Below are positions 50,261-58,841 of a DNA stretch of 64,000 bases, piece after piece (the stretch's first letter is position 1; each line of letters begins with the position of its first letter). The stretch is from Psychrobacter sp. 1044 (GTDB taxonomy: Bacteria; Pseudomonadota; Gammaproteobacteria; Pseudomonadales; Moraxellaceae), in assembly GCF_904846525.1 (NCBI RefSeq), contig NZ_CAJHAZ010000002.1, forward strand, positions 1 to 64,000, given 5' to 3'. The translations under genes were made by a program, and so were the position numbers. The notes beneath the pieces are model-generated. The model did no database searches, was not told the DNA's origin, and saw nothing but the letters and a program-made list of their open reading frames with translations.

Positions 50261-51159
50261 TAGTAACTCCACTTATCAGTAGCAACACAAAAATTAGTAG
50301 CGAGCGATGGGTTTGTGCTGAATGTCATAATATCTGACACATAATCGCCCATATCTATATTTTGCGTAGTAAAGTTATCCCGAGTAGCGCCATTTGACAC
50401 AACAGTTAGACCGGGGATTTGGTACGCATTATTGCCTGCAAACGTCAACAATGGCGATAGAATACGGTCTTGTGTGCGCGCAGTATGCCCATCGAAAAAA
50501 CTCTCTAGCTCGGCGTTATACACAACACCTGTGCTGTCTAATAGTTTGCCCGCAATGTATGATTCTGGTATTTTATCGACCTCCCCATACCTGTTATAAC
50601 CGAAAATATCTCGATAATCACCATCATTGTAACTACCGCCAGTATGTTGCAAAAATACCGCTCTGACTCCTATTGAGTTACGCATGGTATCGCCTGCAAA
50701 AAAGAACGCGCCCGACTTACTTAGCAAATCCGACGTATCCAAAAAAAATCCTTGCTCACAAAAGAACCAAACGCTGCGAGGAGATGCTACAAGCAGCCAT
50801 TTGCCACTAGAGAAGCCTTGTGTATACTTAAAACGTTGAGCGCAGTTTAGCTTTAAGTTGCCAGTATTTGCATTGGTCATATTTTGGTATATCCTTGCGT
50901 CAACTTGTCGCCCGTTATCTGACGCCATACGCAAGTAAAAGTCAGTTTCAGCACCAATCTGCGGTCGAAAAACCTTTACCCCACTTGCCTCAAACGGCAT
51001 CGTCCAACCCGCGCTAGGCTTTGCCCCATAACCCACAACCAAACATGCTTTAAATATTTCGGCAGCGCCATTTGCGGCTGTCTTTTTAAGCTCCGGTGCC
51101 CCAACATCGTCCCATTTATACATTTTAACTGGCACAGTCTCTGGCGATAACAACGCCAT
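50260..51159 (-). CDS. Putative tail tip or fibre protein, 299 residues
   Basis: Beta-rich protein with an N-terminal adaptor-like segment (SPETVPVKMYKWDDVGAPEL) and a trimer-fibre-like composition (many Gly, Tyr, Asn, aromatic). No enzymatic motif. Coupled to the following 105-residue gene. Together with the 1,210-residue protein upstream it probably forms the distal tail structure; assignment by position. Confidence 0.65.
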   Translation of the reverse strand: MALLSPETVPVKMYKWDDVGAPELKKTAANGAAEIFKACLVVGYGAKPSAGWTMPFEASGVKVFRPQIGAETDFYLRMASDNGRQVDARIYQNMTNANTGNLKLNCAQRFKYTQGFSSGKWLLVASPRSVWFFCEQGFFLDTSDLLSKSGAFFFAGDTMRNSIGVRAVFLQHTGGSYNDGDYRDIFGYNRYGEVDKIPESYIAGKLLDSTGVVYNAELESFFDGHTARTQDRILSPLLTFAGNNAYQIPGLTVVSNGATRDNFTTQNIDMGDYVSDIMTFSTNPSLATNFCVATDKWSY

Positions 51160-51169
51160 GTCGATCTCC

Positions 51170-51394
51170 TTAAATTTGTACTACCAACTCATAAGGGCCA
51201 TGACTGATAGGCTCACACCCATCAGCAACGTAAGTAACCCCTGCTATTGTATTGTTGTGATATTCAAACGACCAATTCCCAGCTTTATCAGGTATTGATT
51301 TATCCAAGCACTTGCCGTCTTTCCATCTAAATATCAGCACGTAATCAATCGCTGTGCCGTCATAGCGTTTTGCCCTGCCATTAATAACAGCCAT
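51170..51394 (-). CDS. Small tail-associated protein, 74 residues
   Basis: A 74-residue beta-rich protein (AKRYDGTAIDYVLIFRWKDGKCLDKSIPDKAGNWSFEY) resembling a bacterial carboxypeptidase-regulatory-like or Ig-like domain: strand, turn, WxFEY strand. Immediately follows the 114-residue gene with two bases between. Likely a tail-tip decoration. Confidence 0.6.
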   Translation of the reverse strand: MAVINGRAKRYDGTAIDYVLIFRWKDGKCLDKSIPDKAGNWSFEYHNNTIAGVTYVADGCEPISHGPYELVVQI

Positions 51395-51395
51395 A

Positions 51396-51740
51396 TCAAA
51401 TGCCTATTTGTAGTGATGTAATGCTCACGAAGCCGCCCTGATAGACTTGTGATTTATCAAGTGTAATCTCTGTGGCAACGTCTAGCGTAGCAATGAGCGC
51501 ACCGCTTGCATCTAATATCTTAGCGTCTGTTAAGACTCCCGATGATACCGCCAAAACTCTAGGCGGTATCTTAAAAACCATTACAGCGTTAGCAATAGAT
51601 GCCTCAGATGGATTGGTCAGCGCAAATTCAGCCGCCAACGTTGCGCCCACATAAAGCGATAATACCGAATTAGTGCCGACATTCAATCTATCGGCAATAC
51701 CTTGCAAAGCGGCGTTTTTAGCATCAACACTTAATATCAT
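51396..51740 (-). CDS. Small tail-associated protein, 114 residues
   Basis: A 114-residue protein with an N-terminal helix (VDAKNAALQGIADRLNVG) and a beta-rich body. Overlaps the 1,210-residue gene by four bases. No family recognised; position suggests a tail-tip component. Confidence 0.6.
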   Translation of the reverse strand: MILSVDAKNAALQGIADRLNVGTNSVLSLYVGATLAAEFALTNPSEASIANAVMVFKIPPRVLAVSSGVLTDAKILDASGALIATLDVATEITLDKSQVYQGGFVSITSLQIGI

Positions 51741-54700
51741 GGCGCACCTCGCTCACGGTCAATATTGGCATGATAGCCAATGGTAAAGTCATAATTATCT
51801 TTGCTTGAGCCTTGATGTTGCTGTATCGCATTGCCAATCCATACCGGATATTTAGGCGCATCTGTATTGATACGAACCACGTTGTTAGTTGACCAACCAA
51901 GACCCCACGCGGCAATAGGTATTGTAAAATAAGGATAACCCGTCATAGGGTTGATAGGCGCTGTTATCGTAGTCGTTGACCCTGAGCCGATTTGACCAAC
52001 TGTTTGACCTATGATGTTGAATGATGTTTGACTGGTAAATACTAGCGCCCACCGCTCAGTAATTGCATCACGATTTGTCACCACTATGGGGTTATTAGTG
52101 ATTTGCAACTGTGATGTTGCTTTGTCACCAATCAACGTATCACTAAATATTTTATTCCATGAGTTTTGACTAAAAACATTAAACACTCGTGCTTGCATAT
52201 CCCCTGCCAATAGCATTGAGCTAAAGACGGCTGCTGTGCTGTAATCATGAGTGATCGGCGTTGATAGCGTCACACGACCCGATATATCGGTTTCAATCAC
52301 TAGCGCAATATCCATGATTCGATATTTGGCAGTCAATGGCGCTGTGTATAGCGATATGTCAAACAAGCCATTAAGTTGTAAAGTGCCCGCATCTAAGTCA
52401 ATATCTAGCTCGTCATAGCTGACTTTCTTACCTGTGCTATCGACTACATTTACATCGGATAAACGCTCAAACCCTAAGTTAAAAGTATCATTAGCGGCAT
52501 TGGTTGGTAGCTGCATCGTCTTTAATTCAGTAATCGCTATGCTGTCACCTTTGCGGACAAACGGCACACGACCATCAGTAGGCAAGCGCACCGGATCAAG
52601 TCCGATAAGCTCTTTATCTAACGGCAAGTAGCTGTAAGCAATCGCGTTATAACGGATTGAGTCAGGTTTAACGTATATCGGTTTATTGATATAATTTGTA
52701 CCGCCGTCCATATAAATATTTGCCGAGTCATACCACGGCTGATTAACTATATCGGGATTGGCTGTTACTCCCAGTTTTTCGTAAAAATACAGCGCAACAA
52801 CACCCGCTTTAAAATCAACTGTTCCGTGAGTATAAGTGCTGCCCGTGATACCGCCTTGCGCGTCAGTCGATAATGACAATATCGTACCGTCTGCAAGCTC
52901 AGCACTGATTTGTAATGAGGCTTTTTTAAGCGGCGCAACTGGTGTTCTGAAAATAATATTAGCAAGTGGCACTGGGTCGTTTTCGCGTAACATTGATTTA
53001 AGGCTGACCGTATTGGCTTGCCCTGCTTGCCAAGTCGTTAATGCGATAACCCCTGAGTTAATATTAATCGTGCCAACCGCATTAGCGCCATTTTTAACAT
53101 TGCCATTGTCATCACGCAAACTCTGACCAAGTACATCGATAAAGACCGAGCCATTAACTACTGGCGTATCTGAAGCTTGCGGTGGGGCTATAAGCAACTT
53201 ATTGGCAGTCATGCTTATTGTTGCCGATTCAGTCGTACCGCCAACCGTCGCAACGCCACTAACATTTGCTGTTTCGATAAATAACAACTCATCAATAGTC
53301 TTGGTAGAAAACAACGGGCTTTTATTGATACCGCCAACCATAACCACATCCGTAACTGTCTTTTTGCGCGCAACTTTGATAGAAAAATCTACTTTACCCG
53401 TTGCTTTATTGACACTACTGCTTACTAGCGTTGGTTGCCAGTCATCGCCTGAGCTACTTGCGTAAGGAAACCAAGACATTGCGGTAGCATCAATAACTGT
53501 ATTACCTGCATACTGTGCCGAGCTTTGATAACTAGGATAATAAACACGTTCTACAACCAGCTTGGCGCCACTTTGCTCTACTCCAAAACTAATCATAACT
53601 TGAGGGCTTTGCTTATCACTAAGCGTAACTCTAAAATCCAAACTCTCAATAGCGCTTGCAAGATCGATACTGCCTGTAAAAACACCGCTGTCATTTTGCA
53701 GCGAATAGTTGGCGTCAATCGCTGTAGTCATCGAATCCAACACTTTGTTATAAGTCACCGTAAACACAGTATCTTTGGCAACCGTTTCTTTTGGCGCAAT
53801 ACGTAATTCATTGGCATCAAACGTACCTGTTGCATCGCCTGTAATAATGCCATTAGTCATAGTCGCTGTTTTGCCGGTTGCCCATGTAATAGTTATATTG
53901 CCAACCACTTTATCAGTAAGAATTGCCGAGTGATAAGCTGGCAATAATGCTTGAGCGCCATACTTAACCGTATCTAAATCCACGCCAAAAGAGTAAATAA
54001 TATAGCTGGCAGCATCAGGTATGGCTGCCGTTGTGAGAAGCACGGTTTTGCCTTGCACTGTGCCACGTCCGTTGCCATCATCATCAATCAGATTGCCGCG
54101 CCCGTCATCGTGTACGAGGTAATTATTACCGTCTACTGTGTAAGTAATTTTAAGGCTGTTAGGCACTGGCTCAGCACCAAGCTCGCGAACATAGTTATAA
54201 CCTGCGTTGTCACCAACGATTTGATAATCAGTTTGTGCCACTCGAGTAAACTCTGACGCAGGCTTATAGCTACCTGTTACCGTTGTTTGCCCAAGATTTA
54301 AGACGCTATACCATGTGATCTGACCAACGCCATATTTGATAGACGCATACGCCAAGCCAGTGCTATCAATTAACTGACCATCTCTATCAGTTAGCGATCG
54401 ACCACCTACCGCAATACTAAGCGTGCCGACTGCGATACCTGACGGCAGACTAAACGCTGTATTAGTCGCAACATTGACCGACTGATTGATAGCAATCACA
54501 CCATCACCACGCGCTTGAGTAGCGACTTGGTTGGCTGGATCGCGCTGTAAAATTGGCGTTTCTACTTGTGTACTTGGCACGACCTGAGTGTAAATAGAGT
54601 TAAGTTTTACCTGACGCGATTGCATAGCTACTACTGGCTCAGCTAAGCGACTTGCACTGTAATACTTAGCAGCATCAGCAACACGAGCCTCACGCAAGAT

Positions 54701-55369
54701 AGCGCGTCTGTTTGTACTAGCGTTTTGGTAAAAATCAGGTACGGTTAAACCGTTGAATGTCTTTGTTAAAGTATCACCAAATTCAATAGTCGCTATGATA
54801 CGTGTTACTGTTTCGCTCACTGTACGCTGGAAACGACGCTCGATAATATCAACCTTTAAAGGGCGAATGTACTGATAAAACTCGTCTGACTGACCTTCGT
54901 TTTGAACGATAACCAATGGCTGTCCGACTGCTGGTATCTGATCGCCTTTATCAAGTGATACCTGAATAACGCGCTGCCCTGCTAGCTGAGTTTCTAAGAT
55001 ATGCCCTGCCCATTTGCTGCCAAACGCAAGATAGCTCTCAATCTTGTTTTGAGCATCAACTCGTCTATCCGCAAAGCTGCTTGCTTTAAATGCAAACACG
55101 CTTATGTTTGGGTTCTCTGGCAATTCAGTGAATAGCATACGCGGTGCTTGCAATAGATCAGCATTAGCGGTCTTAACTGCAAGCGATACTTTACGCAGAC
55201 GCACACGACCGATAAGACGGTCAATATCCGACACATCGGGAAATAAGTTATTTGATACCCCGTCAATGACGGCAATGCCCGTTGGTAATCCGCCACCATC
55301 AGGCGTATCAGCCATGATTTCAGACTTTAGTATCTCTAAATCGTTTTGAGTAATGGGCATTGTTGTCAT
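51737..55369 (-). CDS. Very large tail fibre/central tail protein, 1,210 residues
   Basis: The second largest virion gene here. The N-terminal ~270 residues (ITQNDLEILKSEIMADTPDGGGLPTG, IDRLIGRVRLRKVSLAVKTAN) are mixed alpha/beta; the rest is a long run of beta-sandwich-like segments with recurring Tyr-rich strands and Asp-Gly turns (LRDDNGNVKNGANAVGTINI; LTDRDGQLIDSTGLAYASI), suggesting several repeated Ig-like modules. Probably a tail-tip or adhesion protein deciding host range. No enzymatic motif. ATG at 55369 has GACGG weakly placed; ATG at 55360 is an alternative start. Confidence 0.7.
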   Translation of the reverse strand: MTTMPITQNDLEILKSEIMADTPDGGGLPTGIAVIDGVSNNLFPDVSDIDRLIGRVRLRKVSLAVKTANADLLQAPRMLFTELPENPNISVFAFKASSFADRRVDAQNKIESYLAFGSKWAGHILETQLAGQRVIQVSLDKGDQIPAVGQPLVIVQNEGQSDEFYQYIRPLKVDIIERRFQRTVSETVTRIIATIEFGDTLTKTFNGLTVPDFYQNASTNRRAILREARVADAAKYYSASRLAEPVVAMQSRQVKLNSIYTQVVPSTQVETPILQRDPANQVATQARGDGVIAINQSVNVATNTAFSLPSGIAVGTLSIAVGGRSLTDRDGQLIDSTGLAYASIKYGVGQITWYSVLNLGQTTVTGSYKPASEFTRVAQTDYQIVGDNAGYNYVRELGAEPVPNSLKITYTVDGNNYLVHDDGRGNLIDDDGNGRGTVQGKTVLLTTAAIPDAASYIIYSFGVDLDTVKYGAQALLPAYHSAILTDKVVGNITITWATGKTATMTNGIITGDATGTFDANELRIAPKETVAKDTVFTVTYNKVLDSMTTAIDANYSLQNDSGVFTGSIDLASAIESLDFRVTLSDKQSPQVMISFGVEQSGAKLVVERVYYPSYQSSAQYAGNTVIDATAMSWFPYASSSGDDWQPTLVSSSVNKATGKVDFSIKVARKKTVTDVVMVGGINKSPLFSTKTIDELLFIETANVSGVATVGGTTESATISMTANKLLIAPPQASDTPVVNGSVFIDVLGQSLRDDNGNVKNGANAVGTININSGVIALTTWQAGQANTVSLKSMLRENDPVPLANIIFRTPVAPLKKASLQISAELADGTILSLSTDAQGGITGSTYTHGTVDFKAGVVALYFYEKLGVTANPDIVNQPWYDSANIYMDGGTNYINKPIYVKPDSIRYNAIAYSYLPLDKELIGLDPVRLPTDGRVPFVRKGDSIAITELKTMQLPTNAANDTFNLGFERLSDVNVVDSTGKKVSYDELDIDLDAGTLQLNGLFDISLYTAPLTAKYRIMDIALVIETDISGRVTLSTPITHDYSTAAVFSSMLLAGDMQARVFNVFSQNSWNKIFSDTLIGDKATSQLQITNNPIVVTNRDAITERWALVFTSQTSFNIIGQTVGQIGSGSTTTITAPINPMTGYPYFTIPIAAWGLGWSTNNVVRINTDAPKYPVWIGNAIQQHQGSSKDNYDFTIGYHANIDRERGAP

Positions 55370-55387
55370 CCGTCAAATTTTAGGCAT

Positions 55388-55413
55388 TAAAAAACCCACC
55401 GTGTTAGGGTGGG
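55388..55413 (-). terminator. Terminator upstream of the large tail gene
   Basis: AACCCACC-(7)-GGTGGGTT, a perfect 8-base stem at 55391-55413, followed by T6 on the minus strand and then the AAATTTGA ribosome-site region of the 1,210-residue gene. Confidence 0.85.
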
Positions 55414-55435
55414 TTGTGTTTTTGCTTGTTGGGTT

Positions 55436-55627
55436 TTAATCTAGTTTTATGGGGTCTGTATTCTTGATTATTTCACGTAAATGATGGTATTTACCGTGCA
55501 ATTTAGCATCAACGGCATCTTTTATCTCTTGCCATTGGTCAATCGGTATAGACACGTATTGATAAGTATCATCTCTTATCTCTATGTTATCGCCATTAAT
55601 AGAGACTTGTATTTTATTGTCACTCAT
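55436..55627 (-). CDS. Unknown phage protein, 63 residues
   Basis: Small acidic protein (MSDNKIQVSINGDNIEIRDDTYQYVSIPIDQWQEIKDAV). ATG at 55627 overlaps the previous stop by four bases (ATGA), so it is translationally coupled. No recognised domain. Confidence 0.6.
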   Translation of the reverse strand: MSDNKIQVSINGDNIEIRDDTYQYVSIPIDQWQEIKDAVDAKLHGKYHHLREIIKNTDPIKLD

Positions 55628-55833
55628 ACCAACCACCTAGTCGTCTTGTGTATTCGCTCATAAGGCAGTGGTAGTGGCTTTGGCATATCACTACCATAAT
55701 CCATAACACCGTAACGCAGTTTCATCATTTCAGGACTGCACGACTTTAAAACAGGGTCACGCTTTGCGGCCTCCGAGATATTTTTCACGCTATCCTGAAT
55801 AGCTTTGCCATGCGCTTTCAGATTATCACTCAT
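55624..55833 (-). CDS. Unknown phage protein, 69 residues
   Basis: Small protein, helical start (MSDNLKAHGKAIQDSVKNISEAAKRDP) and Pro-rich end. ATG at 55833 is favoured over GTG at 55839 by AAGGAG spacing. Its first residues resemble those of the following gene only in MSDN. Function unknown. Confidence 0.6.
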   Translation of the reverse strand: MSDNLKAHGKAIQDSVKNISEAAKRDPVLKSCSPEMMKLRYGVMDYGSDMPKPLPLPYERIHKTTRWLV

Positions 55834-55872
55834 AGCCACAACTCCTTGTAAGTTATAGCCAATTATACCACT

Positions 55873-56304
55873 TCACACGCTCGGTATCTCTAAAAACCTA
55901 AGCGTTACGTTGTAATAATCGGTCAGTTTTGGGCTTGTGCTACCCTTGATAGGTGTTGCACTAATCGCCTCTTGTGTCGTATCAAATATGACCTTCACGC
56001 GCTTTACAACTCCATCTGCTAGATAATCTAGCCAAAAGGTCGCGCCTAGCTTGTCACGCTCAGATTTGAGCGCATTAATCGTTGCTCTTGATAGTACGCC
56101 ATGACCATCAGGGGCTTGCATGGTGTACGGTCTGCCAGCTTTGCGTTCTGATTGTTGGATTATTAACGTGCCATCTAACGCGTACTTATTGTTTGATACA
56201 ATGACCGACCAGTCGTGCTCACCTTCGGGATATAAGCTATCAGATAAGACAATAACCGCGCCTGTGGCTGTATTCGTCAGCTTGGTTTGTGCATTAGTAC
56301 GCAT
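55873..56304 (-). CDS. Phage tail protein, 143 residues
   Basis: Beta-rich protein (MRTNAQTKLTNTATGAVIVLSDSLYPEGEHDWSVIVSNNKYALDGTLIIQQS) directly after the tail tube gene. Resembles small minor-tail proteins that follow major tail genes, but no family is recognised. Confidence 0.6.
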   Translation of the reverse strand: MRTNAQTKLTNTATGAVIVLSDSLYPEGEHDWSVIVSNNKYALDGTLIIQQSERKAGRPYTMQAPDGHGVLSRATINALKSERDKLGATFWLDYLADGVVKRVKVIFDTTQEAISATPIKGSTSPKLTDYYNVTLRFLEIPSV

Positions 56305-56361
56305 AATCAGTCCTTTTTATTTGAGTAAGCCATCGACGCGCAATGACTTAATTAAATAAAA

Positions 56362-56392
56362 ATAGGCCTATATAAAATCACATAGACCTACA
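56362..56392 (-). terminator. Terminator after the tail tube gene
   Basis: TAGGCCTAT (56363-56371) against ATAGACCTA (56382-56390), one G-T pair, followed on the minus strand by TTTTTATTT, four bases after the tail tube stop. Confidence 0.75.
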
Positions 56393-56394
56393 AA

Positions 56395-57144
56395 TTACAA
56401 CTTCACAATCTCGTAAGTTGCTTCTTCTGCTTCGTCATATAACAAGTCAGCTTCAAGCGTCATTTCGCTAAATTCATCACTGATTAGATCGAGCGTATCA
56501 GCAGGTGATAGCTTGGCACGATAAGCTGTGACCACTTGCTTATCTTTTTGACCAACTTTGTTTAGACCATCAACACGGATTCGATAATAATCAACATCGT
56601 CAGTCATCGGCTTCATAACCGTTGCGGTGCCGTAACTATAAGTCACGATTAGCGGCGACTTAAGTGTTTGCTTTTCTAGTAGCTCGATGGTGCCGTACTT
56701 TTTATCAATCGTGTAGTCAATGCCTTCGACCAAAGCAAGCGCGGTGACGGTAGTGCTGTCTGTAAACGATGTGATTTCAGTCACATTTTTATGCTTCAGG
56801 AAGATGATGTCACCTACTTCTGAAACAGCGTGTTCTTCACCCGTTGCTGTACCAGTAGCGACTTCGCTCACAGTAGCTTGTAGCGCTGCTTGCATTGCTT
56901 CTGGACGACGCTCATTAAGCGTTAAGCTAAATGTAGTAGCTTTTCTGCCATCATCTTTGTCCCATACTTGATTTTTACCAGAGTGGTATTCAATTAGCTC
57001 TTTTTCGTCCTCTACTGAGTGACCAAAAGAGGCGGCATTTGCTACACCAACCCAAAAGGGTTTGCCCTCTACGCCACTTTTGACGGGCGTAAAATACACT
57101 TTACCGTTACCGATAAATGCGTGAGATTGTTGTTTATCTGCCAT
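56395..57144 (-). CDS. Major tail tube protein
   Basis: A 249-residue protein whose pattern (KVYFTPVKSGVEGKPFWVGVANAASFGHSVEDEKELIEYHSGKNQVWDKDDGRK, then strand-rich LTLEADLLYDE) fits phage tail-tube proteins, which stack as hexamers around the tape measure. Placement right after the head-tail connector genes and the strong operon position support this. AGGAGATA precedes the ATG. Confidence 0.75.
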   Translation of the reverse strand: MADKQQSHAFIGNGKVYFTPVKSGVEGKPFWVGVANAASFGHSVEDEKELIEYHSGKNQVWDKDDGRKATTFSLTLNERRPEAMQAALQATVSEVATGTATGEEHAVSEVGDIIFLKHKNVTEITSFTDSTTVTALALVEGIDYTIDKKYGTIELLEKQTLKSPLIVTYSYGTATVMKPMTDDVDYYRIRVDGLNKVGQKDKQVVTAYRAKLSPADTLDLISDEFSEMTLEADLLYDEAEEATYEIVKL

Positions 57145-57156
57145 GTTGCATATCTC

Positions 57157-57579
57157 CTATGGCTGGAATTTAGTTTGAAAAGTGAATGGTATTAGCGCAA
57201 TAGTCGAAAAGTATTCAATACGTCCTGACGTACTGGTACGTTCCAATGGATCGTGATAGTCATCTAACTGATAACCTTGCACATAATTAATAACCTGACT
57301 GATAAGCTCGCCTGATGACTGCATAAGCGCTTTAAAGTCGGTTTGTGATGCTTGATTGCTGACAGCCACTACTACCGTCCATTGCTGTATGTCCTGACTG
57401 TCTATCGACCCATTAGCTACTGGACTGTTGACGGTATTCACTACATACAAGGCAGGTGTCGTGTTCTTTTTGATTTGATTGATTGTTGCAGCTACACCAA
57501 CATCCTTAACACCCCACTCGTCAGCTTTCGCCTCCAGGTGTTCGATCAAGCCAAGACCCACTGCAAAATAATTACTCAT
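57157..57579 (-). CDS. Putative tail terminator/completion protein
   Basis: A 140-residue protein of the gp37/DUF1834-like type: helix at the start (VGLGLIEHLEAKADEW), IKKNTTPALYVVNT, and central beta strands (WTVVVAVSN). It overlaps the upstream gene by four bases and precedes the tube gene, where tail terminator genes usually lie. The assignment rests on position and size. Confidence 0.65.
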   Translation of the reverse strand: MSNYFAVGLGLIEHLEAKADEWGVKDVGVAATINQIKKNTTPALYVVNTVNSPVANGSIDSQDIQQWTVVVAVSNQASQTDFKALMQSSGELISQVINYVQGYQLDDYHDPLERTSTSGRIEYFSTIALIPFTFQTKFQP

Positions 57580-57992
57580 AAGTCTACGTCCATAATTCGA
57601 TTGATGATGTTAAGCACTGATGCGCGGTCGTTCTCATTCATACCCATATAAGGTCTAGGCGTGACATTGCGATAAGGTAGTCCGTAATGCATCGCTTTTG
57701 CATACACCACGTTTGTGCCCCACTTGACACCATCAGGTAGTGGCACATAGGTTAACGAACCCATTAAGCGACCAGTATCACGCAGCGTCTTACCTTTTTG
57801 CTCAATAGCTCTTAGAGAGGGCAACCACGGTTGACGCTGTAGATCATGCTGATTGTAAAAGCGTTCCTCAGTTTGATTGACCATTTCAGCGCCAACCAAC
57901 CGGCTAAACTTCTGTATTTTTTCACTGTCAAAATACAAACCACCTAACCGCCTGATTATCTCGTCACCACCTGACAGGTTGGCATCAAACAT
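57576..57992 (-). CDS. Mu gpG-like virion morphogenesis protein
   Basis: A 138-residue protein of the phage virion morphogenesis family: an N-terminal helix, QTEERFYNQHDLQRQPWLPSLRAIEQKGKTLRDTGRLMGSLTY, WGTNVVYAKAMHYG and a C-terminal RPYMGMNENDRASVLNII. All blocks are in the family order. It bridges head and tail. Confidence 0.85.
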   Translation of the reverse strand: MFDANLSGGDEIIRRLGGLYFDSEKIQKFSRLVGAEMVNQTEERFYNQHDLQRQPWLPSLRAIEQKGKTLRDTGRLMGSLTYVPLPDGVKWGTNVVYAKAMHYGLPYRNVTPRPYMGMNENDRASVLNIINRIMDVDL

Positions 57993-58000
57993 AACTCACC

Positions 58001-58438
58001 TCACTTAATGCTTGGCATCTTGTCAAACACGTCGTCACCGAACACCTGACCACGGTAACTGTCACCAATTGGTACGGCAGGTTTGATGTACGTGCTTTGC
58101 TGCTCAGCAGGTGATAGTGGCTCAGCAAACGTAACGTTGGCACGACCTGCACTAACGTCCTTTAACCAAGTAATGGCTTCTTTGTAGCGGTCTTCTGGCT
58201 CACCTGTAGCATCATTCATGTACAGCAGGTATCTTGCGATATTGCAGCAAACCAGTTTCAAATGCTCAGTCTTATTCAGCGGCGTTTTATAGCGTATGGA
58301 TAAGTAACTGTTCATCTTTTCGGTAGCATCAGACAGCGCATTGGTCGTAGCAAGCAGACCATTATCGTGCATCGACTCAAGCTGACCTACTGCCATATCG
58401 CCAAAGCGTCCGACTAAATCATCACGAGTCGCGTACAT
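58001..58438 (-). CDS. Mu gp36-like head-tail connector (DUF1320)
   Basis: A 145-residue helical connector protein: MYATRDDLVGRFGDMAVGQLESM, then SDATEKMNSYLSIRYKTPL and LVCCNIARYLLYMND, the DUF1320 pattern. Lies two bases from the preceding gene. Confidence 0.85.
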   Translation of the reverse strand: MYATRDDLVGRFGDMAVGQLESMHDNGLLATTNALSDATEKMNSYLSIRYKTPLNKTEHLKLVCCNIARYLLYMNDATGEPEDRYKEAITWLKDVSAGRANVTFAEPLSPAEQQSTYIKPAVPIGDSYRGQVFGDDVFDKMPSIK

Positions 58439-58440
58439 AA

Positions 58441-58785
58441 TCAGTCCTTTGAAAATAGTGCGATTAGCTCGGCTTTGGTGTCTGATTCGTTGTACTCGAT
58501 ACCTTCTTCATCAAGTAACGCTGTTAGCTCAGCCTTGGTAAGTTTGTCGAGCTTTACCACTTCACCGGTGTCATCTTCATCGGTGTTGCTGGCATCATCA
58601 CTTTCGATTTCTTCAATAGCGCCTTTTTCAAGTAAGAATTTAGCGCGGTCTTCAGGTAAGCCTTCGATGGTTTTGCCATCTTTAATAGCTGCTTTTAGCT
58701 CATCATCAGTGATGGCTGGGATTTTATCGCCAGTGTTGAATTGGCCAATGGCTTGTAATGCGACATACATTTTTAATTTAGACAT
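58441..58785 (-). CDS. Mu gp35-like protein with HeH/SAP domain
   Basis: A 114-residue protein: N-terminal beta part (LKMYVALQAIGQFNTGDKIP), acidic Glu/Asp linker and C-terminal KLTKAELTALLDEEGIEYN, which is a helix-extended-loop-helix (HeH/SAP) module. Start at ATG 58785 by the GGAG site. Such proteins follow capsid genes in Mu-like clusters. Confidence 0.75.
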   Translation of the reverse strand: MSKLKMYVALQAIGQFNTGDKIPAITDDELKAAIKDGKTIEGLPEDRAKFLLEKGAIEEIESDDASNTDEDDTGEVVKLDKLTKAELTALLDEEGIEYNESDTKAELIALFSKD

Positions 58786-58795
58786 AATTTGCTCC

Positions 58796-58827
58796 AAAAA
58801 AAGCCCTACTGATTAGGCAGGGCAATT
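58796..58827 (-). terminator. Terminator after the major capsid gene
   Basis: AGCCCTAC and GGCAGGGC stem (58807-58828 region, loop with TGATTA), followed on the minus strand by T7, about 15 bases after the capsid gene stop. Confidence 0.7.
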
Positions 58828-58841
58828 AGGTTAGGGGTTTG

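Noticed and set aside
53525..53806. Plus-strand frames inside the 1,210-residue tail gene
   Set aside because: Short antisense frames without ribosome sites or family resemblance.
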